A stretch of DNA of 64,000 nt from an uncultured Armatimonadota bacterium (GCA_903927025.1 CAIYLG010000034.1:16906-80905); one strand, 5' to 3'; positions 1 through 9,566 are shown, counted from the first letter of the stretch. Notes: generated by a model from the sequence alone, not told the origin. Numbers and translations: made by a program.

Positions 1-419
1 TCGTGCCTGAGGCGTCCCCACATGAACGGGGTGCTTAGGGTTCTCCAGCCGTGTTTGGCATAGTGGTCATTCACCCCTGTTCCGAGATAGCTCCACACAC
101 AGTCGCGAGTTTCCATCTCTTCAATAGCCATTTCCAGAAGCTTAAAGGAGTGACCTTGTGCACGAGCCTCTGGCAGAGTGCTGACGCTTCCAATGCCTCC
201 GACCTTTCGCGGTTCGCCGGTCTGATCGCGAAACCAGCGCATAAACACGTGGACGGATGCTACTAATTTGTCACCGTCAAATGCCGCCAGAGAGAAGTCA
301 TCATGGTCTCCACCTTCCAGAAGCGTCTCGAAGAAGGGCGCCTCCACTCCAAATACTTCAACCCAGAGGTTCACAGCGGTGGGATATTCCTCTTGCGCCA
401 GCAGACGATATTCGGCCAT
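1..419 (-). CDS. GNAT-family N-acetyltransferase (3' end beyond window)
   Basis: The first 139 residues are present; the rest lies beyond base 1. The visible part reads as an acetyltransferase of the GNAT fold. It opens MAEYRLLAQEEYPTAVNLW, a typical first strand and helix. The segment GGIGSVSTLPEARAQGHSFKLLEMAIEEM (about residues 85-115, written here as separate motifs GGIGSV, TLPEARAQG and KLLEMAI) matches motif A, the acetyl-CoA pyrophosphate loop followed by its helix. The order resembles Eis-like GNAT proteins, which often begin the same way, but the substrate cannot be told from half a protein. It lies 37 bases downstream of the histidine kinase on the same strand and may share its transcript. 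Family call is fairly sure; function beyond acetyl transfer is unknown. Confidence 0.7.
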   Translation of the reverse strand, partial: MAEYRLLAQEEYPTAVNLWVEVFGVEAPFFETLLEGGDHDDFSLAAFDGDKLVASVHVFMRWFRDQTGEPRKVGGIGSVSTLPEARAQGHSFKLLEMAIEEMETRDCVWSYLGTGVNDHYAKHGWRTLSTPFMWGRLRH

Positions 420-456
420 AGATGGATGCTACTCGAACCCGGGCGACCAGTGAATT

Positions 457-3120
457 TCAGGATTCGATGGGCGGAATAAACCTGGCAATGATCTGCTTGA
501 TTCGTTCCTCAGTGACCGGTTTGCCCACAAAATCGTCCATCCCGGCGGCGAGGCAAGCTTCTCTGTCGCTGGTAAAGGAACTCGCCGTCATAGCGACGAT
601 TGGAATGTGGCTATCACATTCCAGACTTCGGATTCGCCTGGTTGCCTCAAATCCATCCATCACAGGCATCTGGCAGTCCATGAAGATCAGATCGAACGAC
701 TCCTTTTGGAATAGGGCGAGAGCTTCTCGGCCGTTTGATGCAAGCGTGACGCGTGCGCCGCTCCGTTCAAGCAGCTTTTGGGCAACAAATTGATTGATGA
801 GATTGTCTTCAACGACTAGCACGCTCATGTCCCTGCAGGTCGGCTCGTCGATGACTTCGTGGTCGATCGGAACATCCTTCCCAGAGAAGAGTTGATCCAG
901 CAGGGCGCGAACCTGGCTCCTTCGAATCGGTTTCAGGAGGATCCACGAACCGTGCGATGCGTCGTTGCTTCCTCGAGCAATCCCAACCATCTTTAGGAAG
1001 ATCACGGGGACGGACTCGAAACCCGGTTGCAACCTCAACTGAACGACTTGGTCGGGAGCATCGGTGATCCGATCCAGATCGACGGCGATCATACTGGGCA
1101 CCTCTTTGAGTGCGGAAAAGGAACCCAGCTGGGTGACTTCGATTCCACTCTCGACAAGCTGAGTTTTGAGGACCAGCGCGCCGCTGTCACTGAGGCCGAT
1201 CAGGGCCGCGGACTTGCCTTCGTACAGTGTGTGACGGGGAGTGGTTCTTCGATCAACTCGCGGGAGTTCCAGTTCAAAGACGAAGGTGCTGCCAATTCCC
1301 ACCGAACTACTGGCAGATAGGGTGCCCCCCATACGCTCGACAAGCCGTTTACTGATCGCTAGACCCAGTCCCGTGCCGCCAAAGGTTCTTCGTGTGGTTC
1401 CGTCGGCCTGAGTGAAGGCATCAAATACGGCTGAAATTCTGTTTTTAGGAATGCCCACACCCGTGTCGCAAACCTCTGTTTTAACGCAGAAGAGGGCTGG
1501 CTCTGAGTCAAGAACCGGGTGGCTTGTAATTCGAACTGCGACTTCACCCTGGGATGTGAACTTTACGGCGTTCCCAATGAGATTCGTCAGAACCTGCCTA
1601 ATTCGATCCTCGTCGCCTAGGAGAGCTTCTGGAATCGCTGGGTCGGACCAAACGCTGAGTTCCACTCGCTTTTCATGGGCGCGAGAGGCGAGTGATGCAG
1701 CCACTTCCTCCGCCATTTGAACAAAGCTGAATGGCTTTAGATCCAGGACAACCTTGCCTGACTCAATTTCAGCAATGTCGAGGACGTTTCCGACGATGCT
1801 GAGTAGGCTGTCACCCGAAACCTTGATAAGGTCGACGTATTCCCGCTGCTCGTGGGTCAGATGGGTTTCAAGGAGCACAGAAACCATGCCAAGGACCCCG
1901 TTCAGCGGCGTGCGAATCTCATGACTGATGTTGCCTATGAACTCTGTTTTTGCGCGACTTGCATCTTCTGCCTGATCCTTTTCGGTGCGAAGGATTTCTG
2001 ACTCGCGACGGGCGAAGTCAGCGTCCTGCTTCGAGGCGGCAGCGCGTATTCCGGCATCAATATCTGCCTTGAGAACAGCTTCAAGGATGGAATAAGCGTT
2101 CTCGTACTCGGCCGCGGCCTGTTCAAATTGTCCCAGCGCCTGATAAGCGGACCCCAGAAGTTTTGAAACATGCCTTAACACATTCAGATTCCCGATCGGC
2201 TCACATTTCTGCTTTGCGAGATTGAGGCAGGCGACTGCTTCGGCCGGGTGACCCGTCCGGAGATATACACCGCCGAGTTCCTCCAATAGCGAGGGGATCA
2301 GAGTGGGCTCTCGACCAGAGAAATCGCAGATCTCTTGAATCTGGTCAACAAGGTGCAGGACAGTGTCAAGGCTAGAAGTCTGGCTGATCGCAATAGCCTG
2401 TGAGGCGAGCAGAAAAGGGTTGCCAAGCCGATCGCCGAGTCCGTCCTGGAGGCTGATCCCTTGATCAAGATAATGGATGGCCTCTTCAAATCGACCCAAA
2501 TCATTGAGCCCGGCGGCCAGATTCCCAAGAACCGTGATCTTGCGTCGCGGTGGCAGTGCGTCCTCGTAATCTTCGATCAGGACCTTGTTGCAGTTGACGG
2601 ATTCATCGGATATCCTCAACCGACCATAGGCGGTTCCTTTCGCGATGAGAACAGCAGCCATGTCTGAGCGCGAGCCTTCTGCTCGAGCGAGTTGTTCGGC
2701 CTGAGTCAGAAGATCAAAAGCCCTAGTGGGGTCGGCGGCCTCAATCATGCATCCGCTCATGCCGATGAGAATTTCAATTTTCTCGTGCTGGAGGTCGTGC
2801 GCATCGCTGATCTCAAGAGCGATATTCCCTTGGTCAATCGCCTCGATGATCCGCTGGGTATCTCGATAGAGAATGAGAAGGGTTCTTCGAAGCGCAGCTT
2901 CCGCGGGGGCAGATCCAAACGTTTCAGCGAGCGAAATGCTGTGAAGAATCTGGTGCTCCGTTTCCTCGAAACCCCGATTTGAAGAGTGCCGAAGGTCATC
3001 CACATGCCGAGCCAGTTCTGCAGGACTCGTCAGCCAGATGGGAGGTTTGATTGGATTGGCCGATTCTCTGCGCATTGAGTTACGGCTACATTGTGGATTG
3101 AATCGTGCGACGCATTCCAT
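457..3120 (-). CDS. TPR-containing soluble hybrid sensor histidine kinase
   Basis: Cytoplasmic hybrid kinase of 887 residues with no signal peptide or membrane segment. Residues ~50-345 form helical tetratricopeptide-like repeats (for example the GRFEEAIHYLDQG and GQFEQAAAEYENAY units), a likely protein-sensing part. A short coiled coil leads into HisKA with the phospho-acceptor in ISHEIRTPLNG (His about 400). The ATPase domain has the N box (NLIGNAVKF), G1 (DTGVGIP) and G2 (GGTGLGLAIS) between ~500 and 615. Residues ~630-740 look like a degenerate receiver lacking the acidic pocket. A complete receiver follows (~760-885) with VVEDN, the acceptor in FMDCQMPVMDG (Asp about 815) and a closing KP. 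It should autophosphorylate and relay to its own receiver, perhaps then to an Hpt protein not in view. An alternative start lies 15 codons in. Confidence 0.9.
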   Translation of the reverse strand: MECVARFNPQCSRNSMRRESANPIKPPIWLTSPAELARHVDDLRHSSNRGFEETEHQILHSISLAETFGSAPAEAALRRTLLILYRDTQRIIEAIDQGNIALEISDAHDLQHEKIEILIGMSGCMIEAADPTRAFDLLTQAEQLARAEGSRSDMAAVLIAKGTAYGRLRISDESVNCNKVLIEDYEDALPPRRKITVLGNLAAGLNDLGRFEEAIHYLDQGISLQDGLGDRLGNPFLLASQAIAISQTSSLDTVLHLVDQIQEICDFSGREPTLIPSLLEELGGVYLRTGHPAEAVACLNLAKQKCEPIGNLNVLRHVSKLLGSAYQALGQFEQAAAEYENAYSILEAVLKADIDAGIRAAASKQDADFARRESEILRTEKDQAEDASRAKTEFIGNISHEIRTPLNGVLGMVSVLLETHLTHEQREYVDLIKVSGDSLLSIVGNVLDIAEIESGKVVLDLKPFSFVQMAEEVAASLASRAHEKRVELSVWSDPAIPEALLGDEDRIRQVLTNLIGNAVKFTSQGEVAVRITSHPVLDSEPALFCVKTEVCDTGVGIPKNRISAVFDAFTQADGTTRRTFGGTGLGLAISKRLVERMGGTLSASSSVGIGSTFVFELELPRVDRRTTPRHTLYEGKSAALIGLSDSGALVLKTQLVESGIEVTQLGSFSALKEVPSMIAVDLDRITDAPDQVVQLRLQPGFESVPVIFLKMVGIARGSNDASHGSWILLKPIRRSQVRALLDQLFSGKDVPIDHEVIDEPTCRDMSVLVVEDNLINQFVAQKLLERSGARVTLASNGREALALFQKESFDLIFMDCQMPVMDGFEATRRIRSLECDSHIPIVAMTASSFTSDREACLAAGMDDFVGKPVTEERIKQIIARFIPPIES

Positions 3121-3172
3121 TGGATTTACGAGGCGGACTACACATTTGTCGTGTGGAGCGTTTTTAGGTCAA

Positions 3173-3200
3173 GTTCCAGCGCTGGTATCAGCGCTGGAAC
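3173..3200 (-). terminator. Perfect 12-bp hairpin between DinB-like gene and kinase
   Basis: GTTCCAGCGCTG pairs perfectly with CAGCGCTGGAAC around a four-base loop. It begins ten bases past the stop of the DinB-like gene, where an intrinsic terminator would sit, and precedes the kinase gene. No clean T-tract follows on the minus strand (TTGACCTAAAAA), so termination is inferred from stem strength and position. The TTGACC just after it could serve as a -35 box for the kinase gene. Confidence 0.5.
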
Positions 3201-3209
3201 GGGTCCAGG

Positions 3210-3695
3210 CTAGCCCATCCAGTGGACTTTCTCGTCACCAATAAGGCACTGGACGTAGTTGAATTGGCCGTCGTGGTACCAGATATGGTTCACGGAGATA
3301 GTAGCTAGAGTGAACACTGGAGTTGGCATTCCCCAAGGGGCCATCGCGGTGCTGTTGAGAGTTTCATCGGACGCCGCATGGATCGCCTCGGCGAGGGTTT
3401 TGGAAGCCTCAGCAAACTGGGCAACGGCAATGGCCTTGTCCACATAAAGAGCGGCGAGGTCGCCCATGTGGTTATAGGCATCGGATTCCTTACCGGCGAG
3501 AATGTCGGTCGTCCACTTGAGGTTCGTGACGACATCAGCCAAGAGGCCGTTTGCCGACCGGGCGCAACCTCCCTGGGATTCGTTCCACTTGTCTTCGGGA
3601 ATCGCATTGATGTCTGCGATGGTCATGTTTGTAACGGCGCTTAGCCAACCAGCCAAATATGCTCGGGCATCGACGCCCTGAACTGTAGTGCTCAT
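3210..3695 (-). CDS. DinB-fold protein
   Basis: A 161-residue four-helix-bundle protein of the DinB/YfiT-like superfamily. The C-terminal NHIWYHDGQFNYVQCLIG matches the family's last helix, whose histidines bind a divalent metal together with a His of an earlier helix. These proteins are often metal-dependent thiol transferases or stress-induced proteins of unknown substrate. The start at 3695 (MSTTVQG) is preferred over an in-frame start 14 codons upstream because GAGGAA lies six bases before it. The gene diverges from the DUF1223 gene at 3812 and is followed by a strong hairpin. Superfamily call is good; no substrate is suggested by the neighbours. Confidence 0.75.
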   Translation of the reverse strand: MSTTVQGVDARAYLAGWLSAVTNMTIADINAIPEDKWNESQGGCARSANGLLADVVTNLKWTTDILAGKESDAYNHMGDLAALYVDKAIAVAQFAEASKTLAEAIHAASDETLNSTAMAPWGMPTPVFTLATISVNHIWYHDGQFNYVQCLIGDEKVHWMG

Positions 3696-3811
3696 AGTTT
3701 CCTCTTTAGTCAGTTCGTCATCGGTACGGAATTCCACCCATTAGGATTAGGGTGGACAATGCGAACTTGAGGGAACTTTATCTCAACGTGAAGTCTTTTA
3801 TCGCCAAGATC

Positions 3812-4618
3812 ATGAAAACTGCAGGCAATCTTATCGCACTCTTAGGAATTGGAGGTTGCGCATTTGGAGTTGGCGGAGGGGCCGCACCTAAGCTTCATTC
3901 GGGCCTTTCCACAAGGCACCGGATTCCAGTTCTCGTGGAGCTCTTCACCTCGGAGGGTTGCTCAAGCTGTCCATCTGCAGACGTTTTGCTGGGGAGGCTG
4001 CAGAGTAGTCAGCCGCTGGACAATGCTCTCATTGTGCCACTTGGTGAACATGTCGACTACTGGGACGGGCCAAGCTGGAAAGACCGATTCTCGACCCACG
4101 AGAACAGTCTGCGTCAACTCTTTTATGCCCGCCACTTCCATCTGGATGGCCCCTACACTCCGCAGCTTGTTGTCAACGGCGAAACCGAGCTGCTTGGTAG
4201 CGATGAAAATTCGGCACTCGATGCGATATCAGTCTCGGCTGGCCATAAGAGGGCCAGTATCGCCCTGACTTCCCGCATCCGTCGGCCGAACGAGGGCAAC
4301 ATCCACATTGAGGTCAGTGGGCTCGATCAGATCCATACCGACCATTCGAATGCTGTGTTTCTCGCCGTGATTGAAGACAACCTCGATTCAAGCGTGAAGG
4401 GTGGCGAGAACGATGGCCGAGTTCTCCATCACGCCGCCGTGATGCGCCGCCTTGTTCGAATTGGAGATATAGCCTCAAATAGCGCGTGGTCCCATGACGC
4501 CGTTCTGCCTCTCGATCCGCAGTGGAAGCGAAAGGACTTACAGGTCGTGGCCTTCATTCAAGGGGCTCACACCGGGCATATCTTCGGCACAGCGCTTTGC
4601 GTTCTCGGTGAAAAGTAA
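3812..4618 (+). CDS. DUF1223 thioredoxin-fold exported protein
   Basis: 268 residues. After a short hydrophobic N-terminus (about residues 6-25, with a Cys that might be a lipoprotein site) comes VLVELFTSEGCSSCPSAD, the hallmark of DUF1223: a thioredoxin-like fold with CxxC at Cys50 and Cys53. The family also keeps the later segments VPLGEHVDYWD, YTPQLVVNG and the C-terminal beta-rich half seen here. Members are secreted and thought to be redox-active, but no reaction is established. The ATG at 3812 sits directly before the hydrophobic stretch; a GTG at 3752 would add 20 residues. A thioredoxin gene follows 28 bases downstream, so the two probably form a redox pair on one transcript. Confidence 0.8.
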   Translation: MKTAGNLIALLGIGGCAFGVGGGAAPKLHSGLSTRHRIPVLVELFTSEGCSSCPSADVLLGRLQSSQPLDNALIVPLGEHVDYWDGPSWKDRFSTHENSLRQLFYARHFHLDGPYTPQLVVNGETELLGSDENSALDAISVSAGHKRASIALTSRIRRPNEGNIHIEVSGLDQIHTDHSNAVFLAVIEDNLDSSVKGGENDGRVLHHAAVMRRLVRIGDIASNSAWSHDAVLPLDPQWKRKDLQVVAFIQGAHTGHIFGTALCVLGEK

Positions 4619-4646
4619 GGTGGCTCAGAACTCAATAGGACAAATC

Positions 4647-4994
4647 ATGAACGCTTTGAATCCTTCAGGAATTTGTGTGACGATCATGGCTGAGAACTTT
4701 GAGGAGGTTGTGCTGAACAGCCCTCTTCCCATCCTCTTGGACTTTTGGGCATCGTGGTGCGTGCCCTGTAAGCTCATGAAGTCAGGAGTCGAGAAAGCAG
4801 CACAGCTCCTGGAATCAGAAGCGACTGTCGGATTGGTCAACGTGGATGAACAGCCGGACATCGTCGAGAGATTTGGAGTTCGAGGTACCCCCACCTTTGT
4901 GCTCTTGCGAAACGGCGAGGTCTTGGCTACCTTTTCCGGCATCACGACCGCTGGTGGATTAGCGAGTCGCGTTCGAGCAGCGATTCAAGGATAG
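4647..4994 (+). CDS. Thioredoxin-like protein
   Basis: Small thioredoxin of 115 residues. The active site is WASWCVPCK (Cys38, Cys41), a WCVPC variant of the usual WCGPC; the Val replaces Gly and may shift redox potential. The conserved cis-Pro is in RGTPTFVLL (Pro82) and the buried acidic strand in LLDFWA. The ATG at 4647 is preceded by AGGA with six-base spacing; a second ATG at 4686 would still leave the whole fold. No signal peptide is visible, so it is probably cytoplasmic. It follows the DUF1223 gene closely, suggesting a shared redox role. Confidence 0.88.
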   Translation: MNALNPSGICVTIMAENFEEVVLNSPLPILLDFWASWCVPCKLMKSGVEKAAQLLESEATVGLVNVDEQPDIVERFGVRGTPTFVLLRNGEVLATFSGITTAGGLASRVRAAIQG

Positions 4995-5007
4995 GAGGAG
5001 CGCCGAA

Positions 5008-5036
5008 TTCCGCATCCCTGCCAAACCGACTACACT
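5008..5036 (+). promoter_or_regulatory. Candidate promoter giving a leaderless transcript
   Basis: TACACT (5031-5036) lies seven bases before the GTG at 5044, with a weak -35 (TTCCGC, 5008-5013) 17 bases upstream. No Shine-Dalgarno sequence fits the gene, so transcription may begin at or next to the start codon. The -35 match is poor, so this is a suggestion only. Confidence 0.35.
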
Positions 5037-5043
5037 GCGTTTC

Positions 5044-6156
5044 GTGATGGGATGTTCGATGATTAGAGCCGTGGCGATGATTGCCACTTTGGCAAGCGTG
5101 TGCTTATCGGCGGCGCAGACAAAGCTGTACGAGGAGAAGGTTTCCGATTCGGATGCGCTCCGAGCTCAACAGGCGAAGGAACTCGATGAGTATGTTCGCT
5201 TCCTGAAGTCTGATAAATCGAGGCTGACGCGGCTGTTTCATCCGGACTTCAGCTCCACCGGAGGATATGTGCGGTCAACAGAATCCCTTCGCCGTGGATT
5301 TGCAGCCAGCATTGGTTATCCCCCTCCCGGAGATTTGCCCAGCGAGAAGCCGGAGTTTAGAGTCATCGGCGAAGATGACCTTGGGGTCTACTACCGCGTT
5401 CAAATTCCAGTCGTAGCAAACGTGCATTCAGAAGGGATATATATCGTTCCCAAGAATCGCAAGGGACGAATTCCACTGATCATTTCGATGCATGGCGGAG
5501 GTGGGTCTCCGGAGGTTGCTCTGTTCCATGGTGGGGCGAACTATCACGATATGGTGCGCGGAGGACTTAAGCGAGGCTACGCTGTTTTCGCGCCCCAGCA
5601 CCTTTTCTCCGCGCCTGGCTATCCGGGCGACATTCGAAATCGAACGGATGACCGACTCAGACTGGTCGGTACGACGATTTCAGCAATTGAGATTGCCAAG
5701 ATCACAAGGGCGCTGGATGTTCTGATAAAGCGACCAGAAATCGATGCTCGTCGAATCGCGATGGTCGGGCTTTCTTATGGAGGATATTACGCACTTGTAA
5801 CGCCTGCCCTTGACACTCGAATCAAGGTTGCCGTTTCAAGCTGCTACTTCGGGGTTCAAGAGTATCGGTATGAGCGGGATGAACTCGGGGTGCCTTCTGA
5901 TTTTCGGTCCTTCGACCGGTTCACGCTCTATCGGGACCCAGAGGTTGTTGCCCTTATCTGCCCACGTGCCTTATTGATCCAGGCAGGAAAAGACGATGAC
6001 GGCCCCCACCGGGATATGGGTATTCAGCTCGCTCCAGCTGCGGGCGATTACTATTCGAAGCTTGGGGTTGGAGATCGATATCGGTTCCTGGTCTTCGACG
6101 GAGGGCATGAATTTAACGATGCTTCCGCTTGGGAATTTGTGAGAGCTCACCTCTAG
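5044..6156 (+). CDS. Secreted alpha/beta-hydrolase (S9/acetyl-xylan-esterase-like)
   Basis: 370 residues with an N-terminal signal peptide (hydrophobic MIATLASVCLSAAQ). The hydrolase fold is clear: oxyanion segment ISMHGGGGSP (~148-156), nucleophile elbow GLSYGG (Ser244), acidic region GKDDDGPH (Asp ~317-319) and a final DGGHEFND (His355). This order is that of dienelactone-hydrolase, S9 peptidase and sugar-esterase relatives; the preference between ester and peptide bonds cannot be read from the sequence. GTG at 5044 and ATG at 5047 are adjacent possible starts, with no ribosome site. It is probably periplasmic or secreted and fits the polymer-degrading theme of the window. Confidence 0.75.
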   Translation: MMGCSMIRAVAMIATLASVCLSAAQTKLYEEKVSDSDALRAQQAKELDEYVRFLKSDKSRLTRLFHPDFSSTGGYVRSTESLRRGFAASIGYPPPGDLPSEKPEFRVIGEDDLGVYYRVQIPVVANVHSEGIYIVPKNRKGRIPLIISMHGGGGSPEVALFHGGANYHDMVRGGLKRGYAVFAPQHLFSAPGYPGDIRNRTDDRLRLVGTTISAIEIAKITRALDVLIKRPEIDARRIAMVGLSYGGYYALVTPALDTRIKVAVSSCYFGVQEYRYERDELGVPSDFRSFDRFTLYRDPEVVALICPRALLIQAGKDDDGPHRDMGIQLAPAAGDYYSKLGVGDRYRFLVFDGGHEFNDASAWEFVRAHL

Positions 6157-6293
6157 ATGTCACGAACTACCTTAGTTTGAATAGGGGCGAAGGTCCCAAC
6201 ACTGCGGCGCAACCTGGGGGCGAATTGCGGAAATCGTGCACCGGCCTCGCAGACTGCTAGATTTTCTTGACCAATCTGGGTTCATGCAGTAGC

Positions 6294-9200
6294 ATGGAGC
6301 CAACCATGCACCGTCGTTCCCACCTCCACTGTGCCTCCCAAACAGTCCCCTTGGATCCTTCGCGCGGCGCGCGAGGATTTGTATCAGGAAACGGGCTGGC
6401 GACATTTTGTTTTCTGGTGTTGGCCTTCCTGATCTCAGCTTCCAGTTTCGGGCAGCTTGCCGCAACTCCGTGGCCCAAATTCCACTCGAACGCCCTGAAC
6501 TCAGGCGTGACTTCGGCCTACGGAGCCAACGGACAGGTTTTTTGGCAGGTCGCGCTTCAGTCGAGCTTGAATTCCGACTCGATGGCGATTGGTGCAGATG
6601 GCACCTTGTATGTTGGGTCTCAAGATGGAAATGTTTATGCCCTTGACCCAGCGACGGGTGCGGCTAAATGGTCTTACCTGACGGGTGGAGAGGTGGACGC
6701 CTCACCTGCAATCGACAAGAACGGGAACCTCGTTGTTGGTTCACTGGATGGCAATGTCTATTTGCTCAACGGTGGGACGGGGGCGGTAATCTGGACGGTC
6801 ACAACAGGTAGCTCAGTTGTCTCTTCGGCAACGATCGCTACTGATGGAACCGTGTATGTAGGAAGCCTGGATGGCAACCTCTACTCCATCGTAGGGAGCA
6901 CCGGCAAGGTCAATTGGAAGTTTGCAACTCTCGCGGGTGGAGCGGGAATCTCGGGGCCACCCGCAATTGATGCAAAGGGAATTATCTACTTTGGCGCCCT
7001 CGACAACTACGTTTACGCGGTCGATTCAACCGGTAAGCAAAAGTGGAGCTTCCCAACTGGGAATTGGGTTTGGGGCGGCCCAGCAGTTGGCCCCAACGGA
7101 ACGATCTATGCGGGTTCAGAGGATGGCAAGCTGTACGCCCTCGACCCTACCACTGGACATCAAATCTGGGCCTTTACAACGGGTGACCAAATCAATTCGA
7201 CCCCTGCGGTAGGTTCGAACGGACTGGTCTATATCGGTTCGGACGACAGCACCGTTTACGCTGTGGATACGACCACCGGCAAGTCTAAGTGGACCTACGT
7301 CGCAGCAGACAGTATTGATTCTTCGATTACGATTGCCGGGGACGGAACCCTGTTCTTTGGTGGGTGGGATGCCAACATCTACGCCCTCAACGGGACTACT
7401 GGTATACCGGTCTGGACGTTTGGGACCGGTGGCTCTGTTGTGGCCTCTCCTGCTCTTGGCAGCGACGGAAAGCTCTACGTAGCGTCGACCGACGGAAATC
7501 TTTATGCCTTTAAGACATCATTCGTGCCGCTGGGGGTATCCAGTGTTACGCTGAATCCAACGTCAGTGGCGGGTGGCAATTCGTCAACAGGAACGGTGAC
7601 GCTCAACTCCAGCGCGCCGGCGAACACAGGCGCTGTGGTCACTTTGGCAAGTACGAACGCCGCGGCGACTGTGCCTGCATCCGTTACGGTGCCGGCAGGC
7701 GCGCTGACGACGACTTTTACCGTCTCAACAACTCCCGTGGCGAGCACGGCAACCGCATCGATCTCTGCGACGATTGGTGCTTCCTCAGCCTCGGCGTCTC
7801 TTTCGATCACAGTAGCAACCTTGGCTTCCGTATCAGTCTCCCCGAGCAGCGTTGTTGGAGGCTCGCAGTCCACTGGAACGGTGACATTGACGGGGCCAGC
7901 TCCAAGCAGCGGATTTACTGTTGCACTTGCCTCAAATAGCGGTGTTGCATCAGTGCCCGGAGGTGTCCCCATCCCCGGCGGCGCAACCAGTGCTACCTTT
8001 ACGATCTCGACGACTGCTGTCACTTCGACGGTAACCGCAACGATTTCGGCAAGTCTCAACGGAATCACTCAGACCGCGACTCTCAGCGTGTTGAATCCAC
8101 TTCTGCAGCTTGTCTCCGTCTCGCAGCCAACTGTTGTGGGTGGAAACTCGGTGACAGGTACGGTTACTCTCAGCAGAGTTGCCCCAGCCGGCGGAACCGT
8201 TGTAGCGCTTTCCTCGACCACACAGGATGCCAGCATGCCGGCGACGGTTACCGTGGCGGCTGGAGCAACGACCGGTACCTTCACCGTCACAACGGTTGGC
8301 GAGTCAAAGTCCGTCATTGCAACCTTGACTGCTTCGCTTAGCGGATCTCAGGTTTCGACGACTCTCACCATCACCCCAGCCGCTCTAACGAACTTCTCGA
8401 TAAGTCCGAATCCCGTTGCCGGTGGGGCAACCGCGGTTGGGACGGTTTCGCTGAACGGTGCCGCGCCAACGGGTGGAGACACGATATCGTTGACTTCGAA
8501 CTCAACAACTGCGCCGGTTCCGGCAACAGTTGTCATTCCTTCCGGAGCGACATCGGCCACATTCAGTGTCTTGACCAAGCCGATCACGGCCCAGGTCCAG
8601 GCAACCTTGAACGCAAGTTTTGCCGGAGTGGTCCAGTCGGTCATCCTCACGGTGACGCCAGCCTATCTGGGCTCGGTCACTCTTTCACCATCCACCGTGG
8701 TGGGTGGCTCGAATACAGTGGTCACAGGAACGGTATCCCTAATGGGTGTTCAGGCCCTGAAGCCTGTGACAGTGAAGCTGACGAGTTCCAACACAAAGGT
8801 GGCGACGGTTCCTGCTTCGGTAATCATCAAAAACGGCACGTCCAGCATCACCTTTGCGGTCAATCATCTGCTGGTGAAGACTCCTCAGACCGTGACGATT
8901 ACCGCGACCCTGGGTACAGTTACAAAAACGGCAACCCTTTCCGTTAACCCATTCCAACTCGTTTCCCTCTCGGTAAATCCCACCTCGGTTGTTGCAGGAG
9001 CCAAGGTGACAGGAACTGCGACGCTCAATGCTGCACCTGGCCCGCGCAGCGGGTCCATTGTCGTCAAGTTGGTGTCGAACTCCAAATCGGTTGTGGTTCC
9101 CGTGAGCGTCTCGGTGGTGCTCAACAAAACCTCCGCTACCTTTGCGGTTACGACTAAAGGTACGTACGGTCCCGCGACGGCGACGATCACAGGCACCTAC

Positions 9201-9533
9201 CTCACCAGCACTAAGACCGCGACGCTCACAGTAACCACCCCCGCGCTGGTCTCAGTCTCGGTTGCACCCGGTACAGTCAAGGGAAGCGCGACTACCGTGG
9301 TAAAGGGAACCGTGACATTAAGCGGACCTGCTCCTGTCGGAGGAGAAGTCATCACACTGACAAGCTCGGCGACTTCTGCTGCCACGGTGCCGGCGACGGT
9401 AACCGTTCTGGCTGGTAAGACAAGCGCGACCTTTACCGTCACTCACAAGAAGGTGACTGCATCCACAAACGTCACGATCACGGCTGCTCAGGGCACCACA
9501 TCGAAGGCGACAACACTGACCGTCACGCCGTAA
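6294..9533 (+). CDS. Giant secreted protein: PQQ-type propeller plus seven VGG repeats
   Basis: About 1079 residues. A basic n-region leads into a hydrophobic signal segment (FCFLVLAFLISASSFGQ). Residues ~60-410 carry repeated blades such as GSQDGNVYALDPATGAAKW and GSLDGNLYSI, the outer-membrane PQQ-like beta-propeller pattern. The rest is seven tandem ~85-90-residue beta-strand repeats with consensus LxSVSVxPxSVVGGxSxTGTVTL, then VPASVTVPAGATSATF, ending in TVTP. No LPxTG, PEP-CTERM or type IX sorting signal is seen. The last three repeats match, in order, those of the protease at 14993. Such proteins are probably surface or matrix components; the propeller may bind a ligand or protein. Start could also be ATG 6306. 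Thr, Val and Ser content is very high. Confidence 0.85.
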   Translation: MEPTMHRRSHLHCASQTVPLDPSRGARGFVSGNGLATFCFLVLAFLISASSFGQLAATPWPKFHSNALNSGVTSAYGANGQVFWQVALQSSLNSDSMAIGADGTLYVGSQDGNVYALDPATGAAKWSYLTGGEVDASPAIDKNGNLVVGSLDGNVYLLNGGTGAVIWTVTTGSSVVSSATIATDGTVYVGSLDGNLYSIVGSTGKVNWKFATLAGGAGISGPPAIDAKGIIYFGALDNYVYAVDSTGKQKWSFPTGNWVWGGPAVGPNGTIYAGSEDGKLYALDPTTGHQIWAFTTGDQINSTPAVGSNGLVYIGSDDSTVYAVDTTTGKSKWTYVAADSIDSSITIAGDGTLFFGGWDANIYALNGTTGIPVWTFGTGGSVVASPALGSDGKLYVASTDGNLYAFKTSFVPLGVSSVTLNPTSVAGGNSSTGTVTLNSSAPANTGAVVTLASTNAAATVPASVTVPAGALTTTFTVSTTPVASTATASISATIGASSASASLSITVATLASVSVSPSSVVGGSQSTGTVTLTGPAPSSGFTVALASNSGVASVPGGVPIPGGATSATFTISTTAVTSTVTATISASLNGITQTATLSVLNPLLQLVSVSQPTVVGGNSVTGTVTLSRVAPAGGTVVALSSTTQDASMPATVTVAAGATTGTFTVTTVGESKSVIATLTASLSGSQVSTTLTITPAALTNFSISPNPVAGGATAVGTVSLNGAAPTGGDTISLTSNSTTAPVPATVVIPSGATSATFSVLTKPITAQVQATLNASFAGVVQSVILTVTPAYLGSVTLSPSTVVGGSNTVVTGTVSLMGVQALKPVTVKLTSSNTKVATVPASVIIKNGTSSITFAVNHLLVKTPQTVTITATLGTVTKTATLSVNPFQLVSLSVNPTSVVAGAKVTGTATLNAAPGPRSGSIVVKLVSNSKSVVVPVSVSVVLNKTSATFAVTTKGTYGPATATITGTYLTSTKTATLTVTTPALVSVSVAPGTVKGSATTVVKGTVTLSGPAPVGGEVITLTSSATSAATVPATVTVLAGKTSATFTVTHKKVTASTNVTITAAQGTTSKATTLTVTP

Positions 9534-9538
9534 GGAAT

Positions 9539-9566
9539 TCGAATCGCGGGGAAACCTACGATTCGA
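9539..9566. terminator. Hairpin between convergent genes
   Basis: TCGAATCG (9539-9546) pairs with CGATTCGA (9559-9566) around a 12-base loop. It lies between the end of the propeller-repeat gene and the end of the sulfotransferase gene, overlapping the latter's last codons. An eight-bp stem without a T-tract is weak, but a shared two-way terminator would be expected here. Confidence 0.35.

Noticed and set aside
1..419. Frameshift in the GNAT gene
   Set aside because: Careful rereading of the reverse strand gave one continuous frame from 419 to the window edge.
7502..9442. Series of long minus-strand frames in the first VGG-repeat gene
   Set aside because: Ala/Val/Thr-rich mirror images of the repeats; similar shadows occur opposite all three repeat genes.
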